Under the pieces are notes generated by a model, which saw only the letters and a program-made list of their open reading frames with translations, made no database searches and was not told the DNA's origin. Both the position numbers and the translations under genes were made by a program. 64,000 bases of DNA from Eunapius fragilis (lineage: Eukaryota > Porifera > Demospongiae > Spongillida > Spongillidae): NCBI GenBank assembly GCA_963681505.1, contig OY811984.1, forward strand, positions 4,384,858-4,448,857, given 5' to 3'. Positions 32,738 to 42,379 of this stretch are shown here, one piece after another (the stretch's first letter is position 1; each line of letters starts with the position of its first letter).

Positions 32738-34579
32738 TTGACAGGCTTGTATTGCTTTGCACCGTCGTTATTGTATATATTATTAGACGCATGCATACAT
32801 AATATAATCATTAAACTGCATAATACGCCTGCAGATCCCTACACGGCCGAACTCGTCGCCCTGCAGTCGTGCATGTCGGCACCGATGCTTCTAATAGGGA
32901 GCTTCGAAGGTGGTCGTAGCCCACTGAAACCCATGGCGTGGGAAATGGCTTTGGCTGGCCATCCGGACAGACGATTCGTGTCTTATATATGCACGGGGCT
33001 CAAAGAAGGATTCAGAATCGGGTTCGATCACCACTCGCACCCGCTGAAAAGCGCCGCAGCCAACATGTTCTCGGCACAGCAGCGTCCGGAGATTATTCAA
33101 AACTATCTCTCAAATGAGCTGAAGATGGAGAGATTGCTGGGTCCATTGGGTACCAATCACCATCACGCGATTCACGTCAACAGGTTCGGGGTTATCCCGA
33201 AGGGGAACTCGGGAAAATGGCGCTTGATCACCGACCTATCTTACCCACCGGGAAATAGTGTCAATGACGGAATCGACCCCAAGCTATGCTCACTGAAGTA
33301 TACATCAGTGGAGGACGTGGCCGGGATAGCCGCAAAGCTCGGCCAAGGAGCGCTAATGGCCAAAGTCGATATTGAAACCGCTTATCGGCTGGTTCCAGTC
33401 CACCCCCAGGACCGCCCCCTCTTAGGTATGGAGTGGAGAGGAGACGTTTTCGTGGACCCGATGTTGCCATTTGGTCTCCGATCGGCTCCCAAAATCTTCA
33501 ACGCCGTCGCTGACGCGTTGGAGTGGTGCATTAAGGCCCGGGGCGTCACCTACGTGCGGCATTACTTGGACGATTTCGCAGTCATCGGCTCACCAGACTC
33601 CGTCGAGTGCGCGGAGGCATTGACAACGCTCCGGGGCGTTTGTAAGGCACTGGGCGTACCCCTAGCTGAACACAAGACTGAAGGCCCAGCAACTCGGATC
33701 ACTTATTTGGGGATTGAGATTGACACTCAGGAGGGCCAACTAAGCCTTCCTGCGGAGAAGCTGGAACGGCTGCAATCTCTGCTGGCAAGCTGGGGAGACC
33801 GGAAAGTATGCTCGAAAAAGGAATTGGAATCCCTAATCGGCACACTGAATCACGCTTGCAAGGTCATCCGCCCCGGTAGATCCTTTCTCAGAAGGATGAT
33901 CGACTTGCTCAAACTGAACGAGAAGGCGCATCACCAGATCCGCCTGAATCGGGAGTTTCGGTCCGATCTGCAGTGGTGGACTATGTTTTCCACCTCATGG
34001 AATGGAGTTTCTTACCTAACCGTACGAAACACGGTGGAATTTGCCACAGATGCATCGGGTACGTGGGGGTGTGGCGCCCTCTACGGAGGCTCATGGTTCC
34101 AGCTACAATGGGACTCGAGTACTTTGGACCTGGCAATAGTCGTTAAGGAACTGCTTCCTATCGTGGTAGCAGCCGCGGTGTGGGGCTTGGTCTGGCGAGA
34201 TCAAACAATCTTATGCCACTGCGATAACCAAGCAGTCGTGGCAGTTCTTCGTTCAAGGACGAGCAAGCATCCACGGCTAATGCACATGCTGCGTTGCCTG
34301 TTTTTTATCGAAGCCTGCTACGGCTTCGAGTTGTCATCGGCATATATTGCCACTAGAGCCAACCATTTGGCCGACGACCTCTCGCGTAATAACCTATCTT
34401 CCTTCCTGTCAAAGGTTCCGTTAGCCCGCAAGTCGCCAGTCCCAATACCCTCACGACTGTTGGAAGTTCTCCTAGACCCAGCAATGGACTGGACATCACC
34501 AGGCTGGACGCGGCGCTTCAGGGCTACTATTACAACGGCCTCGCCCCATCGACCCACCGGTCATACGATTGCGCATTGA
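32738..34579 (+). CDS. Ngaro reverse transcriptase-RNase H
   Basis: Open frame of 613 codons. Real coding probably begins near 32835 (CCTGCAG/ATCCCTACACGG looks like a 3' splice site joining Gag or a leader), since the first 30 residues look untranslated. RT blocks seen: GVIPKGNSGKWRLITDLSYP, MAKVDIETAYRLVPVHP, LPFGLRSAPKIFNAVADAL and active site RHYLDDFAVIG. The RNase H part has FATDASGTWGCGALY, VKELLPIVVAAAVWG, CHCDNQAVVAVLRS and IATRANHLADDLSRN. All acidic catalytic positions appear present. The frame ends at TGA 34577-34579 inside the start of the YR frame. Confidence 0.92.
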   Translation: MTGLYCFAPSLLYILLDACIHNIIIKLHNTPADPYTAELVALQSCMSAPMLLIGSFEGGRSPLKPMAWEMALAGHPDRRFVSYICTGLKEGFRIGFDHHSHPLKSAAANMFSAQQRPEIIQNYLSNELKMERLLGPLGTNHHHAIHVNRFGVIPKGNSGKWRLITDLSYPPGNSVNDGIDPKLCSLKYTSVEDVAGIAAKLGQGALMAKVDIETAYRLVPVHPQDRPLLGMEWRGDVFVDPMLPFGLRSAPKIFNAVADALEWCIKARGVTYVRHYLDDFAVIGSPDSVECAEALTTLRGVCKALGVPLAEHKTEGPATRITYLGIEIDTQEGQLSLPAEKLERLQSLLASWGDRKVCSKKELESLIGTLNHACKVIRPGRSFLRRMIDLLKLNEKAHHQIRLNREFRSDLQWWTMFSTSWNGVSYLTVRNTVEFATDASGTWGCGALYGGSWFQLQWDSSTLDLAIVVKELLPIVVAAAVWGLVWRDQTILCHCDNQAVVAVLRSRTSKHPRLMHMLRCLFFIEACYGFELSSAYIATRANHLADDLSRNNLSSFLSKVPLARKSPVPIPSRLLEVLLDPAMDWTSPGWTRRFRATITTASPHRPTGHTIAH

Positions 34580-35469
34580 GGCGTTTCAATTCCTTTTGTG
34601 TGGAGTATAATGTATTCGACCCCTTCCCAGTAAATGAAAAACTACTTTGCTATTATGCAACCAAGCTGGCCAATGACGGCCTCGCCCCTCAGACGATTAA
34701 GGTTTACCTCTCAGCTATTCGGAGCATGCAACTGTCCATGGGGCTTCCACCCCCGCGGGAAGAATCCACACTGCTCGTGCTAAAGAGGGTGCTAGATGGG
34801 ATTCGCAGAACTAGGGTGGCACAAGGCCGGAGCACACCGCGCATTCGTCTGCCGATCACAATAGCGGTGCTGAGACAGATTAGAGGGGTAATCGACAGAG
34901 CACCAGACCCCGATAGCCATGCGTTCTGGGCTGTAGCCACCGTTGCATTTTTCGGTTTCTTCCGTCTCGGAGAGCTACTGGTGGGAAACGAAGCCGAATA
35001 CACGACCACTACCCACTTATCATGGGGAGATGTAGCGGTGAATAGCAACTCAATGGCTTCCATGGTCAAAATACATTTGAAGAGGTCGAAGTGCGACCAG
35101 TTCGGAGCAGGGGCCGACGTACTGTTGGGCCGCACCGGATGTGACGTGTGTCCAGTGGAGGCGATAATAGCATATGTGAACCAAAGAGGCAAATCACCGG
35201 GGTACTTCTTCATCGATAGCGGGGGGAATGTTATCACGAAGCCACGGTTTATCACGAAGCTGAGAGACTACTTAAAAGCTATCGGGCTGCCTAGCGATCA
35301 GTTCGCAGGCCATAGCTTCCGTATCGGCGCCGCAACTACAGCTGCACAGGTTGGCATCGAAGACTCAATGATTCAAACTCTCGGCCGATGGCATAGTGCA
35401 GCCTTTCTTCGCTACATCCGAACACCTCACGACCGATTGGCGGCGCTCTCGATATCACTAGCGAAGTGA
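34480..35469 (+). CDS. Ngaro tyrosine recombinase (YR)
   Basis: This frame is open upstream of 34576 and overlaps the end of RT in another frame (LDITRLDAALQGYYYNGLAP, then THRSYDCALRRFNSFCVEY), so the start is not fixed and frameshift or reinitiation is possible. Catalytic-domain landmarks are FFGFFRLGELLVG (first Arg), GHSFRIGAATTAAQVG (H-x-x-R), LGRWHSAAFLRYIR (His/Trp and nucleophile Tyr). Family enzymes replace integrase in DIRS/Ngaro elements and join a circular DNA intermediate to the target without target duplication. Confidence 0.9.
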   Translation, partial: SNGLDITRLDAALQGYYYNGLAPSTHRSYDCALRRFNSFCVEYNVFDPFPVNEKLLCYYATKLANDGLAPQTIKVYLSAIRSMQLSMGLPPPREESTLLVLKRVLDGIRRTRVAQGRSTPRIRLPITIAVLRQIRGVIDRAPDPDSHAFWAVATVAFFGFFRLGELLVGNEAEYTTTTHLSWGDVAVNSNSMASMVKIHLKRSKCDQFGAGADVLLGRTGCDVCPVEAIIAYVNQRGKSPGYFFIDSGGNVITKPRFITKLRDYLKAIGLPSDQFAGHSFRIGAATTAAQVGIEDSMIQTLGRWHSAAFLRYIRTPHDRLAALSISLAK

Positions 35470-35605
35470 CACGGACTGCATTGTCAATGTATTATGTATT
35501 CTAGCATCTATGCATGTACTTAGTCTAGTGATAAATCTAGTTAACATCAACAGTTTGGGGGTGGACGAGGCACGCCCCCTTCCCACAGGGGCACGCCTCT
35601 TCACT

Positions 35606-35772
35606 GGGCAGGGTTGGCACGCCCACGGGTGGGCTGTGCCGCGAGAGACCACACCCCCAAACAGATGGGGCGTGTACCTAACCCCTCAAAGCCTGGAGTT
35701 GGCCAATACATGAATGGGATAAGGGTGCACAGTGACTGGGCTCCGGTGCTCACATCCGAGTGAAGAGGTTAA
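35606..35772 (+). repeat. Split direct repeat B1
   Basis: GGGCAGGGTTGGCACGCCCA... to ...GAAGAGGTTAA, identical by eye to 35987-36153. It abuts A2 with a 4-bp overlap (TTAA). Confidence 0.85.
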
Positions 35773-35941
35773 ATAGAGTTTAAGGTAGTTAAACGCAGTT
35801 AACCGACCATGGCGCACGTGTCGTATCGCCCGCCGGGAAAGTAATAGGTATATAAGGTCCTGGCGCATGCGTCAGACACACGTGCGTTCGAACCTAGCGG
35901 TCCAGACCTCGGTAACATTGCCAGCGCAGTTTTTTCTTTTT
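35769..35941 (+). repeat. Split direct repeat A2
   Basis: Identical by eye to A1 at 31132-31304. It is followed by a 45-bp spacer that includes the palindrome GTTACTTACAAAGTAAC before B2. Confidence 0.85.
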
Positions 35942-35986
35942 GTTAATGGATAGTCAGGGCTCCGTTACTTACAAAGTAACGTGACC

Positions 35987-36153
35987 GGGCAGGGTTGGCA
36001 CGCCCACGGGTGGGCTGTGCCGCGAGAGACCACACCCCCAAACAGATGGGGCGTGTACCTAACCCCTCAAAGCCTGGAGTTGGCCAATACATGAATGGGA
36101 TAAGGGTGCACAGTGACTGGGCTCCGGTGCTCACATCCGAGTGAAGAGGTTAA
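35987..36153 (+). repeat. Split direct repeat B2 (right end of Ngaro element)
   Basis: Identical by eye to B1. Homology ends at GGTTAA, 36153, which I take as the element's 3' terminus. Confidence 0.8.
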
Positions 36154-36937
36154 CACCAATCAACAAGTACAGTCCTGGCAGTTCAAGTCCCCAGGCCTTT
36201 ACGGATAAAATAGCGGGTACCAAGTTTGCGCAGGAGCGAGCGGAAAAGAACGTATCCGTGGATTGTGGTAAAGAGAACACTTTTCATTAAGTTCATGGTT
36301 TTGTAGGTTGTTTTATTTCACATTCAGATGATTTTCAGGGTGCAATCGACCACATTAATAATCCATACATTATTATCTCTAGGGCAAAAATTGCGCGCGA
36401 ATTAAAGGCTTAGCTTTTAGATTTTTTTTTGGCCGTAGAGAACGCACAGACGGCAAACTAACTATCCGTTGGCACATAGTTTTCATCTGGCTATCAGGTA
36501 GTCAAGTTTTCAGATTTTTACGACAAAGCTACGGTCGCTATACCGGTGAGTATCACACCTAGTCAAAAGTAAGTTTTTTAAATTTTTATATCGAGTACGA
36601 CGCATTCATGTCACAAAAACTATACTGTGGTACGTAAAACACAGTGCTCAATCTGCCTATCGTAACGCCGTACCTTTACGTCGCTTTGTTCGGGTGTAGT
36701 ACCGGTGAGTTTAATTCTAGACATGGAGCGCTTTAAGTCTAATATCTTCTCTTAGGAATGGAGTATTTAAAAAATACTTACTTCTTTGTGATCCACAGTT
36801 CGTGCGCTACCTATTACTACTCTTCTTATTTGACTCTTGCGTACTTCACCAAAAACTTTTGAGGGGCGAGGTGCCAGACTAACCAATTAGCAACTGCCAG
36901 GAGTACGTTCTATTGAAATGTATGGCGCACGTGCGCG
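36154..36937. other. Right flank of composite TIR element, non-coding
   Basis: No reading frame of note. AT-rich sequence lies between the Ngaro 3' end and the right TIR. A short GCAGTTCAAGTCCCC near 36178 resembles a tRNA B box but has no matching A box. Confidence 0.4.
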
Positions 36938-36968
36938 GTTTCCAATCCCTTCCAGTCTAATATCTATG

Positions 36969-37144
36969 CCACATCCAAGGGCTAAAATCGATGGGCTCAA
37001 TACATGCCGACGCTCTTCTCCTTTCCACTGTAGAAAGACATCCATTGGAGTATTTCCATACGGGTAGTAACATTCATTGACGTAACGATACGGAATGCTT
37101 CTTCCAGCTAGAAAAACTGGTCTTTCGTCAATGTTCTTCTCCAT
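36969..37144 (-). pseudogene. DUF4470/MYND-finger gene, 5' exon (separated by insertion)
   Basis: ATG complement at 37142-37144 begins MEKNIDERPVFLAGRS. The exon continues NTPMDVFLQWKGEERRHVLS and SILALGCG, where the TIR element interrupts the codons that resume at 30669 as GDIRSC. The target duplication overlaps the GCG codons. Joined, it is the 5' end of the gene described at 28639-30669. Confidence 0.78.
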
Positions 37145-37203
37145 TATTACAAAACTGAGTTATTAAAAATCCACGTGCATGGCGCACCTATTATAGCCTT
37201 CCC

Positions 37204-37300
37204 GGGGCCGTTCATAAATTACGTCACGCTATTCATGGACCCCTAGATGTACATCGGACCCCCCCCCCCCTTTAGCATGACGTAATTTATGAACGGCCCC
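37204..37300. mobile_element. 97-bp hairpin MITE with perfect 23-bp TIRs
   Basis: GGGGCCGTTCATAAATTACG.. (37204-37226) is the exact reverse complement of 37278-37300. The interior includes a C12-13 run. It lies in the promoter-proximal region of the MYND gene. Confidence 0.9.
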
Positions 37301-37352
37301 ATGGAAGTCGCGAAGAAAAGTGAAAGGACCAAAAGGAAGACTCTTATTAAGG

Positions 37353-37475
37353 CTACATAATATCGGGAACTGAAAATGATGTTCCTTTCTGATGGCTTGG
37401 AAAGCGGAAAAAACGAAGCCCAGGTTTCATTCCAACGTAATTTTTGCAACCAACGACAACGCAGTGATTTACCAT
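37353..37475 (-). pseudogene. THAP-type zinc-finger exon fragment
   Basis: ATG-initiated frame with HCVVVGCKNY and GLRFFRFPSHQK, the Cys-x4-Cys and FRFP landmarks at the start of a THAP DNA-binding domain. The second half (Cys-x2-His) is not found to the left, and the frame stops at 37353. Could be the first exon of a gene with a distant second exon, or the remnant of a P-type transposase or host THAP gene. Confidence 0.55.
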
Positions 37476-38049
37476 GACGCCTATAGACGCGATACCAAGA
37501 TTTAGTGCCCACGTGCGTACTCCACCAGTCAATCTTTCCCTCCAGTGGGTATGGTTTAACTTGACGTGACGTAACAACATTCCTTCACACTTTCCTGTGC
37601 ATACCCCTATCCAGCAGCCCCTATCTTTAGAGATTATGGTTGGTCAGGGCCGTGGTGAGGTTTATATATGCATTCGCGATGCAGGCACGTTTTGAAACCT
37701 CTCGTACTTCATCTGAAGTAACTAAAACAATAACAATGGTACAATGCTACAGGTATTACTGTTGATAACGTTCAGAAAAGGTGTTCAGGTGATCTGCAAG
37801 GAATAACTAATAGTACAACATGGCCTGGGGTGGGGTCCACCCGACAACTGCCTGCTGTATTTACATAGCTGCCTGCCATTGGGTTCACCATACAGTTGCC
37901 GGTTGTAGCATAGATAAGTTTAATATACGGAAGGGGGGGGGGTTGCAACCCCCACTTTAATATAAGGTTCCTCCCCCTCTTTCTTCCTCTAGGTAGAGCA
38001 ACCCCCACCCCCCCCCCCCCCCCCATCTAGTCAGAAGTTGACGGTGGCT

Positions 38050-41000
38050 GCTCTGGCTCCAGACAGTGTGCCTGGGAATGCACCTCTCAACTTTCTGAGC
38101 AGAGCCTGCCCACCTTTGAAGATGTGTGCCTCCTTGACCAGCCCACCTTGCGTTTCATCCCATCAAAGTCTAGGCCTGCCTTTGCTTGGGCATTGTCATT
38201 GACTTTGAGAATTGTTATCCTTGAGAACACAGAGGAGACTTGGCTCAAGCTATTCATGCTCCTGAAGTGTGTCCTACCTTCACTTCGACGCAAGGGGCGA
38301 CATGACAAACCATTGCCAGTGGATAACCTCTGCAACATGTGGTCAGACAATGAACTTGGAGCCCCTTGGTCTTTGGCCAAAAGCCGGTCAGCCAATCGTA
38401 ATCCTCCTGGAGGGGTGTCCATCAACCATTGGAAAAAGGTCATTGACCAAGCTGTGTCATTAATTGGGCAGATCTGGCATAATGGGAAAGCATGCAGAGT
38501 CCTTCAATCCAGTGGTATTGCCCCAAATAATGAGATCACATGGCAGCTCAGTGTTGCAAGCCAAACATCCCAGCGGTCCCACACCAGTAGCTCCAGTTGC
38601 CCACACTGCTCCTCTCACCCTCGAGCCAGACATCAATATCCTTTCTGTCCTGCCATCATTCCCCAAGGACACTGCAGCTGGTCCTTTTGGTCTTCGGGTG
38701 CAACACCTGCTTGATGTGGCCAGCATCCCACTTCCCACACCCATCTGCTCCTACCTCAGGCAGGTGGTCAATACCCTGGTGGAAAGATGCCTACATCTGT
38801 GTCAAAGTTCTTGGCAGGAGGCTGTTTGATTGCTCTGAACAAAAATAAGGAAGGCTACCCACCTGACATCAGGCCCATAGTTACAGGGGTGAGGCAAATT
38901 GGGAAGTGCATGTGTGCCTTGGAGAAGGACAAGGCAGCTGAGTTTTTCCAACCCCGGCAGCTAGGTGTGGCCTGTTGTGCAGGGGCTGAGAAGATGGCCC
39001 ATGCTCTCAGAGGATGCATTGAGGAGTACTGGATGGATGAGGACTTTGTTGTGCTTTAAGGTAGACATGAGGAACTCTTCTTTTAATATGGTCTCCAGGC
39101 AAGCTGTCCTTGATGAGTGTGCTATGTTTTCCCCTGAGTTGCTACCTTGGGTGTCTTGGTGCTATGGGACCCATCCTATGCTATGGCATCCTCTTGGCAG
39201 GATCAGCTCTGAGTCAGGAGTGCAGCAAGGTGACCTTTAGGACCTTTGCTTTTTGTATTAGTCCTCCAGAAGTTGGTATCCAGCCTGGACACAGGTGATG
39301 GGTGTGCTGAAATCCTCCTTCAAGTTTGGTACCTCAACGATGGAGCCTTGGCTGGCTCCCGCTCAGCTGTACTGCATGCCTTGCACCTGATCGAGGGGTT
39401 AGGCCCCTGCACTAGGCCTACATGTGAACCTGGCAAAGTGTGAGCTATTCAGCAGGAAGGGTTACATTTGCGGTGAGGTGCTATCTCTTTCCTAACTAGG
39501 ACATCCTTGGTGCACCAATTGGGGATTACATACACTGTTCCAAGTTCATCGTTGGGAAGTGTGTAGAATCCAGGAAGCTACTGTCTGGTCTAGTGGATGT
39601 TGCTGCAGTTGATCTCCATCCAGGTAGCAGTTACCTTGTTGTGCGGTAGCTTCTGCAGGATGGTCCACATAGCAAGGGTCACCACACCAAGCCTGGCATC
39701 AGATGCTCTGAGGTCTTTTTCGATGACGAGGTCAAGAGTGTGCTTCACAATGTCTTCAGCCATCAATGTCACCACTGATGCTTGGAGCCAGGCAAGCTTG
39801 AATTTGGTGGTTTAGGCCTTCACTCATGCTGCTGCTGCTGCTTTCATTGCCTCCATGCTGGTAGCTTCCACCTACAGCAGGCAGTCGCAGTGTTCATCCA
39901 GGTCTCCCTGGTTGCAATATGGGAAGAATGTAAACCATAACAGGTGCACACATCATTGCACATCAGCGGCAGGATGTACACCCACGCACCCCGACCCCAG
40001 AACTTTACCAGGCAAAAATTGCCCGTACATGTACTGACAACATTTGAAATACATCAATTGTAGCTAGATAACCGTTTGTTGTCCCCCAAGAATTGACCTT
40101 ATCGATACGTGTGTTATGTATGCACTCTTGTACACTACTGCCCATGTCAACACACTGTGCTTCTTCCAAATAGGTAGCAATGCGCAGCGGTATTTCCGTA
40201 ACGGATAAGGTAAAAATTAACAAACAGAACAGATCAATAGTGACAAGTTCCCTGTATATATGCACCGGATTTGAACGCTAATGATTTCTCCACACATTCT
40301 GAGATTTGAGGTATACTCCTGGGGACTCGACAAAGTAGGCATACTCCTGGGACGAAACTGGTGAGGAAAAAGTGGTGACACAGAAGGAATGGCACCTTAC
40401 AGTGTACCAGACAGTGGTTCTGCAATAACATCGTGGATTGCAAACTTGTATGCAATTGCTCCAATGCCATCAAAGTCCGTTCTGCTCTGGACTCTCCCAT
40501 TCCTTGTCAGGACCAACATTGCCATATCTTGTTGGCTGCCAACAGAGCTCATCTCCTCATGCTTCCTCTTGGTTATCCGTGGTCCCTTCTCCTGTTTTGG
40601 GCTTGCACTTGTAGTCGAATGAGGTGGTGGCTGGGGTTGGATACTTCCGATTGATTCATGTGCCCATTCTGCCCTGATACTGCTCTTGATCCTCTTGGTC
40701 ACCATGCGGTGACCTGCAGTCATTGGAGAGATGTGGTCATACGCCATAATTGACTATGGGATGAGATATTCGACATCTCTCGTCGTGTCCACCTGAGTGT
40801 GAGTGTGGAGTGAGGTCATGGTCTCACTAGAGACCTTGACCACACCAAACCTGCTGACATCCTTATTGCTGGCTGGGACAGAGGAAAACCTGCGGGGCTT
40901 GACCTGACCATCACTTCACCACTGTGCTCTGCCATATTGAGTGAGTCATGTCACCAGGCTGGTGCAGCAGCCCTAGCAGCAGAGGTCCGTGACTCCACTC

Positions 41001-41250
41001 CAATGGACCCAAATGCCAAGAGTTGGGCTGGTCCTGCATTCCATTGGCAGTGGAGACGTATGATAATTAGGGCAAGCAGGCCCACGATACCTTCTCCAGG
41101 CTGGTGTACTACCTGGCCATTCACCAGTCCTCCCAAAGTCATCAGTGGTAGCAGAGATCTATGGCTGGTTGAATATGACTCTGGTTCGTTCCATCACCAG
41201 AGCCATTCTGGCCAGGGAGCTCCCACTTTCCTAACTGCTATTAGCTTGTG
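38050..41250 (+). pseudogene. Decayed non-LTR-type reverse-transcriptase element (longest copy)
   Basis: Plus-strand pieces in shifting frames: N-terminal LLKCVLPSLRRKGRHDKPLP, PSFPKDTAAGPFGLRVQHLL, RT core PDIRPIVTGVRQIGKCM, DMRNSSFNMVSRQAVLDE, LLPWVSWCYGTHPML, SGVQQGD, and active site WYLNDGALAG (second Asp of the YxDD box changed to Asn-Asp order YLND). The C-terminus follows as LVDVAAVDLHPGSSYLV, ANRAHLLMLP, RWWLGLDTS, a CPFCPDTALDPLGHHAVTC zinc-like motif, HTKPADILIAGWDRGKPAG and AGAAALAAEVRDS. Many frameshifts and stops make it non-functional. The same family gave the fragments at 4.3, 9.9 and 12.1 kb. Confidence 0.8.
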
Positions 41251-41380
41251 CCAGTGTACTTATTATTATTATTAAATAGGTACCAGTACTAAAATTTAAA
41301 TTCATGCAATGTAAATGAATCTGTGTAAAGTGCACAAGTAATAAATAATATTCTTAATGAGAAGTTAATGGCATGTAAGA

Positions 41381-41552
41381 CAATATATAGTGGTGTGAAA
41401 CAAGGGTCTAATACAAGGTAAAATGTAATAGTCCTATATTTCTCACACAGCTGAACACATAATGTCCTACTGTACAAATGTGCTAAATATAGGACTATTA
41501 CATTTTCCTTTATTATTATACCCTTGTTTCTGTCCTTTTTACACCACTATTG
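41381..41552. mobile_element. ~170-bp palindromic MITE
   Basis: The left half (CAATATATAGTGGTGTGAAA ... AAATGTAATAGTCCTATATT) is mirrored by the right half read on the other strand (CAATAGTGGTGTAAAAAGGA ... AAATGTAATAGTCCTATATT), with small indels and a short loop. Confidence 0.75.
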
Positions 41553-42379
41553 CCTTCCAATCCTATATGCCACCAATGCAACTTTCTCATAGAGAATGTT
41601 TTTATTACTAGTTTCATGTGTTTTTTCGTAGAGTGAGACTAAATAAGATCATTAATATTAGTGGTGTTATTCATCATTCTCACACCCTCCTGGCACCTCC
41701 ACATGTAGGCACTACTCCAAGGCCATCATATAAGGGCACCTCCTCTTCCATAGTGCATTTCCACGTTGGGACACCCACTCTTCCAATCCATCAGTGGACC
41801 CCCAGCACTTCACATAGTATATCTGAACTGCATAGCAGTTATACAGGTGGGGTGGAAGCGGGGAGGGGAGGGGAGGAGGGGGTCTACTGGTGGAGATGGA
41901 AGCCCTGACATGGAGGAATGAATAGCATCCACTGGTGGCCTTGTAGTGGCATGGGCATCCCAAAATGAAGGGGACTGGATGGAGCTAGTGGGGTGTTCAT
42001 TGGTGGAGATACTATTGTGCTTTGTCAAGACCACCATTGTATTTTAAAATTTTAAAATTGTAATAGCTGTTATGGTTGGATTGTGAGGTTGATAGTGTTA
42101 CATTGTGTATTTGGGACAGTTAATGAGAAAATGGCCCTTCATGTATACATCTACAATAATTATCATTAACACATTATTGCAATGCATGGGCACACTTGTA
42201 ATCACTATATACCTGCCATGATAGTAAACTGAAAATCATGGTGTAGAGACCATAGTTAAAGTATATATCTAATGCCATATTGTTACAACTATACAAAAGG
42301 TGAAATGAAATAGTCAGTATAATGAAACCGAGAGCTGCATGATACATTATCCACAAAGTATACATGCAGATCAAATGTC
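41553..42379. other. Intergenic, downstream of kinase gene
   Basis: No gene recognised. It includes a repeat-like 'CCACTGGTGG/ATTGGTGGAG' stretch at about 41.76-42.0 kb and presumably the 3' UTR of the minus-strand kinase. Confidence 0.35.

Larger units (their letters stand above)
31132..36153 (+). mobile_element. Ngaro/DIRS-type tyrosine-recombinase retrotransposon, apparently intact
   Basis: The order is A1 (31132-31304), Gag, RT-RNase H, YR, B1 (35606-35772), A2 (35769-35941), a 45-bp spacer, B2 (35987-36153). A1/A2 (173 bp) and B1/B2 (167 bp) look identical by eye. This split-direct-repeat order A1-ORFs-B1-A2-B2 is the hallmark of Ngaro/PAT elements, which integrate through a circle by site-specific recombination. 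GC content is higher than in the neighbouring AT-rich DNA. Identical repeats and open frames imply recent insertion. Confidence 0.88.
30670..36968. mobile_element. Composite insertion with 31-bp TIRs and 7-bp target duplication
   Basis: The left terminus 30670-30700 (CATAGATATTAGACTGG...) is the exact reverse complement of the right terminus 36938-36968. CCACATC flanks both ends (30663-30669 and 36969-36975). Removing the element joins a codon-perfect LGCGDIR motif in the minus-strand MYND gene. Outside the nested retrotransposon only about 1.28 kb of non-coding sequence belongs to it, so it looks like a non-autonomous DNA transposon. A 31-bp TIR beginning CAT with a 7-8 bp duplication recalls the P superfamily, but that is inference. 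Confidence 0.85.

Noticed and set aside
34704-35255. 183-codon minus-strand frame opposite the recombinase
   Set aside because: No motif, and the opposite strand has the full set of YR catalytic motifs.
36170-36200. tRNA B-box-like GCAGTTCAAGTCCCC
   Set aside because: No A box or stem pairing at the right distance.
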